Below, one piece after another: positions 31,792-44,938 of a stretch of DNA of 64,000 nucleotides. The position numbers and the translations under genes are program-made. Positions within the stretch are counted from its first letter, which is position 1. Each line of letters opens with the position of its first letter. This stretch comes from Syngnathus acus. Its lineage: Eukaryota; Chordata; Actinopteri; Syngnathiformes; Syngnathidae. The notes below the pieces were generated by a model. The model saw nothing but the letters and a program-made list of their open reading frames with translations. It was not told the DNA's origin and ran no database searches. Where the stretch lies: the NCBI RefSeq assembly GCF_901709675.1, contig NC_051089.1:13567976-13631975 (forward strand). The letters are read 5' to 3'.

Positions 31792-34700
31792 ATGCTCAGT
31801 GTGTCTCCGGACAAGCGGCGAAAGATGGAGTCGGCACTCAACCAGTTGAAGAAGTACACCGTAGTGGTGGCCGACACAGGAGACTTTAACGGTAAAATGC
31901 ACGCTTCCACCAGCGGCTAATGCTAGCCGGTTAGCGTGCTGGATTAAGTAGGCAGGAGTGCTGCATCGATAATGCTTATGACCGCCGTGTCAATAATCAA
32001 CCCGAGCGGGACTGCTAGGCATGCTAGTATCGCGCGAATAAGGCCCGTGCAGTTACACCAGCCAACTCTAATATTTGTTGGAAGTTTGTATTGTTTGTAT
32101 CTACTTGTTGTTCAAATTTGATTAATCCGAGTAACCTGCTAAACTTGTCAGGTTACCGAATTGAAAGTGGACTAGTTCCGTGCGACTTTAAAACTTTCGC
32201 TTGGTTAAAGAAAATGTATTTCAATAATTCTGACATTATACTGTAACTTAACAGTATATGTGGATAATGAATGTCATATAATTTGCGAAAAAAGATTTAT
32301 ATAGTTTATACTTCCTGATTTGCCTTGCCCTAGGCGTGAAAACCCTTGATGAGGAAACAAGTGGAGTAATTCAATTGGCTTGTGATGCAAACGCAGAAAG
32401 GCTTGCACAGTCAGGATGACATAACAGTTTGCCAACTAAAACTGCATTTGGGAAACAAAACCAGTGTTTTTGTGTCATAAGAGAACCGTAGCTGAATTAA
32501 GTTTATTACGCAAAATGTCAGCGCCAGACTATAGTGCACAAGAGTTGTTTCAAACTACTTTTCTTTCAAATACACCGATCATACATCCTTCACTGAGCTC
32601 AAACCCATTGTTTGCATTAGAAATAGCTCATGCAAACCGTTGCACTAAAATGTCAAGTATTTATACTGAAACAACGATGATGTTGCAATTTGCCCATAAA
32701 TGTTTTCATTCAGATTGGAAGCCAGACATGTTTAACTGTATTGTCGTATGAATGGCAGCAAGTAGGTTGATTGTTTCCCCTGGCATAAATTGCTGAACAA
32801 AGATATGTAATTTGAATAAAATAAATTAGTTTTCAGGTGATATTCCAGAGCAGTGTCTGTGGTGCACGTGAGCTCTCAGGGCTCACTAACGTGTAAAGTG
32901 GTTGGGAATCACAATGTCAAGTTGGTAACTCTTAGGTGGACACAGTAGTTAGGAATCAACCAGCTTATTCCTCATTTTTATTTAAATAATGAATTGATCA
33001 CCAAGTGACATGTAAAATATTTTATAACAATTATGCAAAACCTGAATTACCAACACTTTTCTCCTTGTGAACTTTTTTTAACCTGAAATTTCACTTAACA
33101 ATGACACAATACACAATTATGAATAGCAGTGGGATCTTCAAGACTGATCTTATGTCAGTTTTCTTTGAAAAATTCTTTCATTAATTACTTGTTACACTGA
33201 AGTTGTAGGACAAATGTCAGTATATGGCTACTTATGTGGAAACCCCAGGTACTTTCTTAACTTGTGTTTATGGTGTAAGGCAGGCTTGTAGGAAATGTTG
33301 CAAACTACGCAACATCTTTTTTTTTTTTTTTTTTTAATTTGAAGTAATTTCACTTAAAAGGAAAAAACAGACTCATGTATTGTACAATTATCCAAAACTG
33401 TTATTAGTGCTCATATCTGTTAGGTGGTGTACAATACCAGTCCGCTAAAATGATTATTTTATGACATTGTACAGACAAGTTAGTGTTTGAAATTTCATTA
33501 ATGTTTCCGTCTATGTATATATATTTGTGTGTGTTTAGCATGTTCTTTGGCTTGGCCTATTTAGTTTATAGTATATCGAATGACGGAACATTTTTATGCA
33601 TAGATCCGCCATAAGAGCATTTATCCACTTGAGCTTGTTACCCGGAAGCTAACAAAGTGGGAATTTGCAAGTGTGTATGCTTTCACAAGGTGGTTGGTAC
33701 ATAGCATCCCGCAATCAGATAGATGTGATATCTGTGCCAATGTCTTGTGATGTCACAGTTGAAAAATGTTGTGGATACTTCCTTATTATTGGAAGAATAA
33801 ACATGTTAGAACACTTGCCAGAACAGGGATGTGTTTGTTCTCTGGAGAGTTGGCACCTCTGACTAGGCTGCCAAAAATGTAAAGCTGACAAACAACAAGC
33901 TGAATGGAAAGGCTCATCACTTGTATGAATTTTGAGAAAGGCACACAGCATTCAAAACTGCTGTTTTGTACATTTAATTGTTGCAAAACTGTCACTGGCT
34001 GTTTGATTCCAGTTAATGTAGCTCTTCAAATGATCTTTTGTTTGAACTAAGACCTGTGTATCAAGAAAACTAAACTCCAATCGTTTATTTCCTGATTCAG
34101 AGTTTTTCTTATTTGTGAATGTTAGTTTTTGTTCTATTTCAATGCTAAAATGGCAGTGAGAAACAGAATTTACCCTTGAGTATGAAAACACGATAATAGA
34201 CTACATTTGTTCCTTTGATTCACATAAACATGAATTAAACATTTGGATACTGAACCATACATAAAGAAAATTCAGATAAGTATTGTACAGTTGTACTCTT
34301 ATCAAAACAGTTTGTCAGCCTGCTTCAACCAACCGAGCAGGTTTTAAAGAGTGCTGTGACAAATTTATACTTAAGATGGTGCTGTTTTCTTTGTCAACTC
34401 ATTTGAACTGGGAAAAAAAAAAACTTTTCCCCATTCTAATGTTGTTCCAATTCATTATCTTGCAGCCATTGATGAGTACAAGCCTCAGGATGCAACCACC
34501 AACCCTTCTCTGATCCTCGCCGCTGCCAAAATGCCAGCATATCAGAACCTGTTGGATCAGGCTATCAAATACGGGATCGCCAAGGGCGGGTGGGTGATTG
34601 TGCTTTCTGTAATCTGCACATCTTATAGCGCATGTTTAGGATTGTAGTTGTAAACCGGTTAAAAAAGAAAACTTCCTGCCTATTTCCTTGTTGGCCAGAA

Positions 34701-37068
34701 CTGAGAACGAGCAGATTGCCAACACCATGGACAAGCTGTTTGTGAGTTTTGGTCTTGAGATCCTCAAGAAGGTCCCAGGCAGGGTCTCAACTGAGGTGGA
34801 CGCCAGGTACATGCACATACAATCAAAAGTGGTGTCTTCTGAAACCTTGAAAAAAAAAAGAATGCACTGATTTTTCTATGAAATGATCACCTATAAGCTA
34901 ATACTTGAAAATCACATTCGCTTGCTTTCTGTAGCTTGCTTTTTTTTTTGCCACTTCCTCTTAAGGAATTATAGCGAACATGCAGTACATTAGACACAAC
35001 TATTTGAATGTAATTGTGTTGAACATTTAAGGTCAAGATGTCTGAGTGAGAGGTCAAGCTTCCCTTCTGTACACTACATAGCAACTTTTGCAAACTGGTT
35101 TTGCTTTGACATTTAAGTCATTATCAATCGACGTATAATTACCCCCATATACCAGGAGTAATAATTATTATAGTAAATACAATTGTATTCCACAGACTGT
35201 CTTTTGACAAAGATGAAATGGTGGCCAAGGCTTTGAGGCTTATCGCACTCTACAAGGAAGCTGGGATCAGCAAGGAGCGGGTGCTCATCAAGCTGTCATC
35301 CACATGGGAGGGAATCCAAGCTGGCAAGTGAGTGTGAGATGTTTGCATCAGCTTAATTTCTGTCACACTCGCTACAGGAGGAGCCAAAATTGAATAAGAC
35401 TGTATTTTGGTCTAGTGGAAGAGTACTAATGTTGATAGTCACAAGTGTTTTGTAAATATGCTCTGTTTCAGGGAGCTTGAAGCCAAGCATGGCGTCCACT
35501 GCAACATGACGCTGCTTTTCTCTTTTGCACAAGCAGTAGCTTGTGCAGAAGCAAAGGTAACGCTCATCTCGCCTTTTGTTGGGCGCATCTTCGACTGGTA
35601 CAAGGAAAACACAGACCGCAAAACCTACGAGCCCCATGAAGATCCAGGTACTGATATTTTTCCTGTCGACACAAATGTATAACTAAAATTAATATTTCAA
35701 AACCATACTTGTGATGTTCGGAACCCATGTTGGTGGCTGCGGACGGGCTCTCAAACTTAATTTATATGGCGCCTGCTGGAGATGGGATCTAGCTGTGTCT
35801 GGGCTTCATCAGCTATTCCACAAAAATGAGATATGACATTAGTTGGCATGACTAGTGCATTACCGCCAACTTCTGAAATGGAATTTGTGCAACAATATTC
35901 ATTGATTATATGATTTGAATCTAAAAATTCCTGTCGCATTGCTAGTTTGGCATGCAGCATCTGCCTCAACAAGGATTTTTTTGTTTATCACACGAAAATA
36001 ATTTTACCTATGTCCAAAATGTGATGTAGGATTCTAGTTAAAATAAGACATTTTAAACACAAAAGATGTTTTTCTCTGTAGCTAGGAGAGTAAGTTTTGA
36101 TTACAACCAGAACTCGTTTGCTGCCACAAACACATTAGGAAACAGGGCTTTGGCTATAGATTTGTTGAAATTACAGCGGCAGTTAATCGCCAATCTGGTC
36201 TGGCTGCTTTTCTGATGATGACATGATAGCCAAACAATGTCAATGTAGTTTTCTTTTCTCTAACTTCCTCATTCTCCTGATATTTTGTTTCCCCCCAGGT
36301 GTTCAGAGTGTGACAAAGATATACAACTACTACAAGAAATTTGGTTACACCACTGTGGTCATGGGTGCTTCTTTCCGAAACACGGGACAAGTGAAAGCCC
36401 TGGCTGGATGCGACCTGCTCACTATCTCTCCTGGGCTGCTTGCAGAGCTCAGTCAGGACAACAGCGTTGTCGCAGAGACGCTTTCCATGGACACAGGTAC
36501 TGCTGTGTTTGTTTCGTTAGTGCTCGCCTACATCAAGCAAAAAATGCATCTTCAAATTCCACCAATGTTCCACTTTGGTGGTGGCAGACCTGTTTGTGAC
36601 GCATTTAGTTTTTTGGGGCGGGTGTAAGTTTAAAAGTTGCTAAAGCTATATTATAGAGCAAGTATCTTTCATTGTGCTTGTGGAAAAGTCCAGACCATTC
36701 CCTTTGAAAAAAGAAAAGTTGATTTTTGGATTTTGAGTTAGTATAAGCAATAGCCTGGCCTGTTGTGCATTTCACAATCCAAGTATGGAATTTCCACATT
36801 GACTTAATTTTGCATCAACAGCAAAGAATTGCAATCTACCAAAGGTCCACTTGGATGAGAAGGACTTCCGCTGGCAGCACAATGAGGATCGCATGGCAGT
36901 TGAAAAACTGTCTGACGGCATCCGCAAGTTCGCTGCGGACGCCGTTAAACTGGAAACAATGATCAAAGTAAGTCTTGACTTAAAATACTTTGCTTATTGC
37001 ACAGTTTGCTCACAAGTCTTAATTTGTCATTTCAGGAGAAAATGCTCCATGTTAAGAATGGTCAGTAA
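31792..37068 (+). CDS. taldo1: Transaldolase, complete gene, 8 coding exons
   Basis: Exons: 31792-31891, 34466-34589, 34699-34806, 35196-35327, 35472-35647, 36299-36496, 36822-36967, 37036-37068. All junctions are GT-AG and in phase; they give 338 aa, against 337 in human. Transaldolase moves a three-carbon unit from sedoheptulose-7-phosphate to glyceraldehyde-3-phosphate in the non-oxidative pentose phosphate pathway, forming a Schiff base on lysine. The Schiff-base Lys is at about 143 in [11 protein letters not shown], the catalytic Asp at 28 in ADTGDF and the Glu at 107 in [42 protein letters not shown] and MGASFRNT are all conserved. The N-terminus carries a basic KRRK stretch and a second Met at residue 12, matching the two-start arrangement known in human. 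No frameshift or missing residue. Confidence 0.97.
31892..34465 (+). other. taldo1 intron 1
   Basis: AT-rich 2.6-kb intron with a poly-T run at about 33310-33336. The open frames at 32464-32751 and 33665-33995 carry no recognisable domain. I see no nested gene. Confidence 0.6.
35648..36298 (+). other. taldo1 intron 5
   Basis: AT-rich intron of about 650 bp ending in a long pyrimidine tract and CCCCCCAG acceptor. Nothing else recognised. Confidence 0.6.
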
Positions 37069-37539
37069 AACACATGGGCAATATCCTGCTGCATTGATGC
37101 AAGTTTTTAAGAGTCAGAACTCTGCCATGTTTGCTAGATTTCATTTGACAGACATTTGAAAGCACTAAAAAACATTCCCAATCCATCTGACCAAAATCAG
37201 GAAACTCCCTCATGAAAGAAAGACTATCTCCCATCCAATCTTTGGATGGAGCCAAGTTTTATGTGACCTAACAATTATAAAATGCTTCTGTTATGGAATC
37301 ATAACAAGATGGGGATAAATCATTCTAGAGTTACATAATGAGACGACTAGTTCTAGATCACAAACACATTTAACCAGAAGAACCAGTGTTTGAATTGACG
37401 ATCAATGAATGAAGCAATTGTGTACCGCCCATCCCTAAATTTCTGTTTTTCTTGCCAAGAAATATAATAAATATGAATTCTAAGCAGTTTAATTGTTGCT
37501 CTCTTGTGTTCCAATTAAATACTGTACGTACATGTGGAT

Positions 37540-37705
37540 ATAATTGTTGGTAGCCATCCTTTAAAAAAAAAAAAGGGTCATTCTTGCAACTGTCGAATAT
37601 ACCCTATTTTAATTATAATTGTTGGTAGTCATCCTTTTTATATAAAAAAAAAAAAAAAAAAAAGGAATTCAAACAACTTTCAACTGTCAAACGTACCGCA
37701 ATAAA
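37540..37705 (+). repeat. Imperfect tandem duplication ending in a poly(A) signal
   Basis: The blocks ATAATTGTTGGTAGCCATCC, an A-run, and CAACTGTCGAATATACC occur twice, with unit length near 75 bp. The second copy is followed by AATAAA at 37700-37705, a likely taldo1 polyadenylation signal. An earlier AATAAA lies at 37466-37471. Confidence 0.65.
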
Positions 37706-37764
37706 ACTTTTGAAAATCCTGTTTTGCTTTATTTGTGTGGTCCAAATGAATTACTGTAGTATGT

Positions 37765-37791
37765 GGGGGGTGGAAGGGGGGGGGGGGGGGG
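37765..37791 (+). repeat. Oligo-G tract
   Basis: A run of six G, then a run of about 16 G, within 27 nt. G-quadruplex candidate just downstream of the taldo1 poly(A) signal. Confidence 0.85.
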
Positions 37792-39326
37792 TGGAGATAA
37801 AATTGGCCTGTAGCAAAATGAACATTTTGTTCCTCAACAAAGCTAATTTCTGTAAGTGCAAGTAAGACTTGTCCACCTCTAAACAGATTTCTAGCTCATG
37901 TGCCATGTGCAGTCCGCTTCTTTGGCTTTGAAAGAACCCTGAATAACATTTGGCACTGCACTTTCCCTAGAGTTACTCAATATTACATTGTACCAATCAT
38001 TGTCCCAGAACAAAATGCCCTCCACGTTGCACATCTTTTTTGACGAGGCACAATGCTGGGATAATGTCCTTGTTACAGATTGTGTGTGTCTTGGGGCTGC
38101 TTTGCAAAAATTGGCACAGTGAGCCTTTTTATCTACACAGGGTACAATGAAATCTCGAGTCTATTCTGAAGAGAAATGTGCTAGCCAGTGCCTGAAATTC
38201 TGATCTCAGTCGCAACAAATCATGACTCGTAAAATTGTTTTGGATCACATAATTAAAGCGATGTTTTTTTTGTTGTTTTTAGTTAATATTTAGTCAAGGG
38301 TTCCATTTTGAATTCTTTCACCGAGCATAGTTTTTCTTCAAGGCGCTCTCAACTCTGTACATGTGGGGTTACAACTTAACGTCAGACAAACAACTGTGAG
38401 GAAACAAAGAAAAACAATTATGTAAGGCCTCCTCCTGTCATGCAGTGTTTGTCAATCTTTTTTTTTTTTTTGCCTATGGTCCAGCCAGTTTAACTTCATT
38501 CTCTATCGGCCTCAATTTTCCCATAACTCCACCTTTCGTTAAGATGTGAGTTTTTACTTCTTCACTTAACCCAGGTGAGACTTTATTAGGTGCAACGTTG
38601 GAGCTGCTGACAGGTAATCATTCATTTAATTTGTTACATATGCTGGAATATGCTACATTTAACAGATGAGCATAATAAAGGTAACTTGTATAGAAAACAA
38701 TGTATTTTTATTGGTATTTCTTTTGGCATTTTAGGCATCAGGAGTCACTCAGGCCAGACTGTTCACACTACACACGGTCGAATCTCACTGGCTTTCTGAT
38801 CAATTTAAATATCAGTCTGATTTTGTAGTTCCAATGCTGTCAGCGAGCACTTGCAACCTGTCGAGGAGCCCTGAACTCTGTTTGCTATATTTTGATGTTA
38901 CTTGCTTTCATTCAACAAAAGTTACTCTTTGTGAGAATATATATATATATAAATGTATGTATATTTTTAATGAGGTGATATCTAATATATATATATTTTT
39001 TAACCTTTACAACTCTTGTTACGGTGGACATCGATGGCATATCAATTTGCATTCCCATGAAAAGAAAGAAATACCTGCACCTGTCCCCTACATTCTTGTC
39101 ATTCATCAACACAGTCATTTTCTTCACGAGAAGAATTGTCACATTCTGTAGCATTTGTAACACCGCTTAGCAGTTGTCTTCTTTTTTTAATGTGAATTTT
39201 AGATCGTCAGCATGTTTTCTGCACATTGCAAAGTACCACTTATATCTTGCTGTGATGGACTCTAACTGATAAAACATCTGTCTGTTTTTTAAAGCTGTAA
39301 CAATGCTGTATGAATGAAGAGCTGAG
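37792..39326. other. Intergenic stretch between taldo1 and the ZP-domain gene
   Basis: AT-rich sequence with several T-runs and a short TATA microsatellite near 38938-38994. No exon is recognised. The promoter of the downstream gene should lie near 39.2-39.3 kb, but I see no clear TATA box. Confidence 0.5.
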
Positions 39327-42300
39327 ATGCTTGACAGACTGACATTGGCAATCGTGGTGCAGAGGCTGGCTCTCCTCTGGCTAGCGCCGGCCTGTGAAGC
39401 CTCCTCCCTTGGCCTCACTGTCCACGTTGTGCCCTTGCAAAGTGATGGAGGGCAATCGGTCGGTGACATTTTCTCAATTTGCCATTTGTATTGGTTTTAG
39501 TACTGGCATCAAGCTACATTGACACGCAGCATTTGTAAAAAGCTGACATTGTTTCGCCTCTTGGATTTTTGCAGGTGAGAGCTCATTTTACCGTGATTGC
39601 ATCCAATCCATGCCCCCCGTTAACTGGACTGTGTACTGAAGGGGACAACTGCATCCTTCACAAAGCCTCCTCCCCCTTCAGTGGCGCCAAACCCAACTCA
39701 GGATGGTGCGTTCGCCAATGGGAGCAAGTGGTCCCCAGTAACTACAACAGCGCAATCAGTTTGAGGTATGAGACCTCGTTCTCTGTTTTTTTTTTCTTTT
39801 CAACTTATTGATACACCACTGTCTTTTTTTTGTAGTGTAAAAATAATAGACTCAACACCACTGCCAGCTTCTATGTTCCTATTTTTTAATTATTGTTATT
39901 TACATATTCAGCTCTTAGAATCTGGCCTTTTCTTTTTTAGTTCCAGCACCACCTTTTATGTATCAGTGAAGGCAGAACCACATGTACGTGCAAACTCTGG
40001 GAAACTCAATCAACCTGCTTTTGTTGCATTGCCTCCTCCAATAAGGTAATGTACACAATCATACAAATATTCATCAGGAAAAACGCTAAAAGTACCAGTT
40101 TAATTAATAAAATCATCTCAAAGGAATCTTTTCTACTTTACGTAAGATTTCTGAAGATTATGCCTTTTAATTTCCGAGAGCAGGACCCGTGAGAACTGCC
40201 CTCACCACATCCAACTGTCAGTGAAAGATCCGGATGGTGACAGGGTACGATGCCGGTTTGCTGTGGAAGAACAAGGAGAGTGTCTCAACTGTACTCCACA
40301 CTCTTTTATCGAGCTAAACGAGGTCAGTGTGACTTGAAAATTAAACTCAGTGCATGATTTTCTACATGAAAAAAGGAATGTACGTACACGTTATTGTAGT
40401 GGATATCAAAATAGCCACACAGATTCTTTTTCACCAGAATTTACAAACAAAACTTTGTATAGGATGAGTGAATGGATCAAGGGGGCAGTACATTTTGGTG
40501 TGCGTGCAGTTAGTATTCACAATTTGAATCACTATGGCATTTTTTAATTACTGAGAAAATAACATACAAACAAGCCATGCCAGTTCATCATCATAATTAT
40601 TATTTTATTTTATATTATTCGCTGTCTATGTCATTTTTAATGGGCATTCAAAAGGCAAAAAATGAAATGAATCATTTCAGTCTTGGTCAACTGTCTTCAT
40701 CGCACATTTGACATTGAATTTGTCTAGGATGCATGTGCTTTGACGTTCACTGAAAACGCACCAGTTGGGCAGTATTCCATCTACATGATGGCAGAGGACT
40801 TCAATCCGACCCCCAAAGTCTGCCAAACCAGTGAGAGCCATCCACTAAGTTCCGTTCCGGTGCACCTGTCCCTCACCGGTGTGTTTGAACATGCAGCTGG
40901 TTGTCACTATTGGATTAGACTTTAATAGTGTCCTATTTTTGTCCATTTTATTATATCGGAACATGTAGTAAGACTAAAACTATGTTGTTGTCTTTAGACT
41001 TGTTCCATATTATGTACTGTGACTGATGTACTTTTATTCATCTACAGTGGAACCGTCTTCCTCCAGCTGTACAAATGACCCTGTGGCAACAGGAAAGACC
41101 CCAAAAAAGCATGCAACATTTAATGTCCTGCCATTCGAGGATGTGAAGTTTGCGGCCGAATTCATGTCCCATAAAGAAAGGTGTGTCTGTCACAATCCTT
41201 ATTTCTGTTGTGGATTTTATTCTTGCATCAAAAACTGAATGGAGAAGTATTTTTGAATGCTGCTTCATTCATCAATTACTTACACTTTTAATTTAATATC
41301 TTAAATTATTATTAAAAATCAGCTGCCCTCCTGGTAGCTGATGACACCGGGAAGAAACCTTACTTTACTTTTTTCTCAGTTCAAATTTACGAATATATTT
41401 ATTTATTAATATATATTGTGTCGTGTCATGCAGTGATTAATGCGCGTTGGGTATGCTAAGGAAACTTATCGATTTTCACTTCATTGGCCCGAACATTATT
41501 TCTGAAGACTGAATTGGTCTGCATCGTTGAGCCCATCACTCAGTTTTTAGGTTGGCAGGCAGAATAATTAACTGCCCTTCAGTTAGATCACAGAAGATCC
41601 AATTGACCTGTAAATCCACCTTTTGTTCCAATTTCCAGATTTAACAGTGAGGAGTACATTTGTGATGTCTTTTTGTCTCGACACTTGTCTCATGAAACGC
41701 TGATGGATTGCATTGAACTCCAAATGTAGTGACACTCTCATGGTTTGTGAACCAATTATAGCCCAAAGGTCAGCCGTCTTGGGTTGTTTGCATATGAGCT
41801 CTTCCAAAGTTATTGGCAGGATTCCTCATTCAAAAGAATACCCAAAGGTTACACTTCTCAAATATTAAAGGGCCTCACCCTCATTAGAGTGGAATGAGAC
41901 AAGAGTAACTGGCATGATGACAATGCACTTAATCTGTTTGGTGTCATTGATGATAAATCTTCTTGATTTCCACATTGTTGGTGTTTTGTGAGCAGTAATT
42001 ACATTTTAACGGTACTCATTGTGCTTTGCAGTGTCTCAGAAATAGCAGTCGTCGGCCAACCCGGACTCATTGTGTATGGCTTCACTTCAATTGGTGCCAT
42101 GTCACAAATTTCCATGTCCTGGGTCCGTGGGGAAAACCCTCTCTCTCATCTTCTTCCTATCTGCTTTGTTGCCAATTCCATGAGGTATGTAAACTGAACT
42201 GATGCCACGTTTTGTAAATCAGATACTCTCAAATAAATCAACACAGAAGTACAAATATAGTTGGGTGAAACAAATATTAATAATGTTCACAGTCACACAG

Positions 42301-44716
42301 AAAAAAGAAAGATGACACATCAAAGTAGTTGGTTAGTTCATCGGATGATTGTTAAAAGGTCTCATCTTCACTTCTTGTCTTTCTAGTTTTCAGTCAGAGC
42401 CTCACTGTGTGTGGTTGTACCAAAGTAAGGCTATGTTTGTTATCATTATTACTGTTTTCAGTGCAGCAATGTATATTTCAAGCTGTTGCTCTTGTTGACT
42501 GCAGGAGAAATGAGGACACTTCCTGATGGGACAGGTTAGGATCCCCCCCCCTCTCCTCCACCTATTTATTTTTCTGGTTGAATTGTTTCAATGTCACTTG
42601 TTTATGGGTTAGCCTTAAAACGTGATCTTGTCTGCCTCCAGAGCTGATTTGTAATAAGACCGAGATGACACTGGTGCTTCCTGTTGCCTCACTGAGCAAC
42701 ATCAACCTGACAGAGCTTCAGCTCAACAGCCCCGCTTGTCCCGTCATCTTCAACGACACTCATCTCACTGCTCGCATTGCTTTGGATGGCTGTGGCACCA
42801 AAACGGTGGTAAAAGCCTGACGTGATCCTTTTATTTTCTTATTCTATCCCACTCTATTCTCTGGAGTTCCAATCCAGAAACGTACACATCCTCTCCTGTT
42901 TTCCAGCATGCTGGTACAGAGCTGGTCTACACCAACACCTTGAAAAGTGTCCGTCCTTTCTCCATCATCAGCCGTCGGCCCTCCCTCATTCTCCCACTGG
43001 CTTGCCGCATCCCTGCAGTCCAAGCCAGAGGCCCAAATTTCAACATTGCTGTGCCCACAACAGTCTTTGATGACGCTGATGTTCGGCTAGAATTTCACTT
43101 GCCAGGAGAAGGGCCCTTGGCTATATACACAAACCATCCACAATTCAAATCTCTTGGTCTTTTGCCAGGACGAATGCGGCGGGATTCAGCACCAGTGCGT
43201 CATATCCGTGCTTTCCAAGCGGAACTAGGGTCCAGGATTAAAGAGCTGGACCTCCATTTGCTCTCCAACACGACTCTGGAGCGAGCTGAGCTTAATATCA
43301 AACGCTGTGTGCAGTCTGGGACGGATGACTTTGCTGAAAGTAGCATTATTTTAGAGAATGGGTCAGTGACATGTGACTTCAATGAACCTGAATCGCGTAC
43401 AGAAACTTTTTTTTAAGTCCATCACATCTCTTTATAGGTGCAAAGCTTCCAGCACAACAAAAGAGATTCGAGCAACAAACCATGCAAGAATCTTTCGCCT
43501 TGATTTGTCCAACCTGGTTGCAGTACAAAATATGGTCAGTCATTTTGTTTTATAGTTGCACCTTTTCTGTCTATTCTTTAAGCATTCCAGTGATGCCTTG
43601 ACATACGAGTGACCCGATTTCCCTCAATACCAGACAATTTCTTTTTCAGTATCAAGCTGTTTATTAGCACTGTCATCTTACTCCCAAACTAAACATACAT
43701 TTTAGTTTAAATTCTGCTGTATCATTATTTGGAAACATGATTGATTGTTTGTTTAGAAATGTGTGCTTCACAAGAAAGCAATAAGGTAATTTTGTGTGGG
43801 AGAAAAATTAAAAACCTTTCCTTTTTTCTCTTGTCACACAGCTGTACGTGAAGTGTGAGTTGGATTTGTGCATTAGCTCCCTTCCCTCTCAAAAGTGCGC
43901 AAGACAGTGCAACCAGGGCTTGTTAAATAGAGCATCTGTGGAAATTCTGAGCAAGACCTTCACCGTCAAGTCAGGACCTGTGAGCCTTGTAGTAACCACA
44001 CCAGCTCCATCTTCAAGTGTTGCCACTGGTACAAGTGTTGAAGTCACCAGCACCTCAAGTGGTAAGATGCATCTTGAATACGCACCTCATTTAACCTGTT
44101 TTCAGCATAAGACGAGGGAATTGGGGACCTATTAGTCTTATGAGACAAAAAGTTTGTAATCTTTTGTAGAGCATGAAAATCTACGCAGCATGGTGAAATT
44201 GTGTCTAGCGCATCTGTGAATGATGACATTAAATGTCTATTTGTGCCCTACAATTGGTAGACCAGTTCAAGGTGTACATATCCATCCATCCATCCATCCA
44301 TCCATCCATCCATCCATCCATCCATCCATCCATTCAGCAAAACGCAGACTACACCCTGAACTGGTCGCCAGCCAGTCGCAGAGCACATATAGAGACAAAC
44401 AACCAGGCACACCCACATGCACACTGCCAGAGTGAGAATCAACCCCATGCTGACCGCACACAAGTCAGGCGTGTGTACCCCTACACCATCAGCGACTTTG
44501 TGTACATTCCCTCTAATCCCAATTCAACTGCAATAGGCTTCATTTTACCTGTCATCTAGAATGAAAGTATGAATTAAAATGTTCTTGAATGTGACCAGTG
44601 TCCAACATCAGTATTTCCTCTCTTGTGTTGCAGCTCCAGGACAAGTCTCTTTCATGGCAGTGGGATTGATCCTGAATATTTTCTGCATATATCTTCAATA
44701 CGCCTTGATTCACTAA
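39327..44716 (+). CDS. ZP-domain extracellular protein, 14 exons, unnamed
   Basis: Exons: 39327-39458, 39575-39765, 39941-40045, 40184-40322, 40728-40878, 41048-41180, 42032-42184, 42387-42424, 42505-42534, 42642-42808, 42907-43361, 43438-43534, 43842-44061, 44634-44716. All phases agree; 697 aa. Residues 1-25 form a signal peptide ending ACEA. A Cys-rich region (about 30-190) has [22 protein letters not shown] and ECLNC motifs, as in an expanded group of uncharacterised fish ZP proteins. ZP-N spans about 358-448 with four Cys (ELIC, PAC, DGC, PLAC). ZP-C spans about 510-620 with KRC, NGC, YVKC, LC, KC and QC. A Ser/Thr-rich stalk (about 640-672) and a hydrophobic C-terminus ([13 protein letters not shown]) suggest GPI or transmembrane anchoring. 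A furin-type RMRR lies at 502-505. ZP modules polymerise into extracellular filaments; the partner here is unknown. The exon 1 donor (GTCGGT) is weak, so exon 1 is the least certain. Confidence 0.85.
44281..44492 (-). repeat. (CATC)n and minus-strand copy of the fish interspersed repeat
   Basis: 13 CATC units lead into ACACCCTGAACTGGTCGCC, AGTCGCAGAGCACATATAGA and CACACTGCCAGAGTGAGAA-type blocks, which are the reverse complement of the 3' part of the family also seen at 63510-63786. It lies inside the last intron of the ZP gene. Frames reading WMDG are artefacts of the tetranucleotide. Confidence 0.75.
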
Positions 44717-44910
44717 ATTTTGATGGGAAATTTAGCATAGTCTCTGTCTGTACAAGAATAATAGATGATGAAGCTGATTATGACAAAAGCCACTAAGTCA
44801 GTAAAGTCTTTTGCCTTGTCAGATACTACTTTGGACCTTTTGTTGGGAAATATTTTTTTTATTGATTTACCCTTTGTTTTAGACTTGAACTATTATTAAC
44901 TGACAGGTGT

Positions 44911-44938
44911 AATAAAAGAATTAAGCAATGGCAATAAA
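44911..44938 (+). terminator. Polyadenylation signals of the ZP-domain gene
   Basis: AATAAA at 44911-44916 and again at 44933-44938, about 195-220 nt after the stop codon, followed by a GT/T-rich stretch (GTCTTTTTTGGTGTAT). Confidence 0.75.

Noticed and set aside
31656-31910. 84-codon antisense frame over taldo1 exon 1
   Set aside because: Shadow of the GC-rich coding exon and promoter.
44248-44463. WMDG-repeat protein
   Set aside because: Direct translation of the (CATC)n tract.
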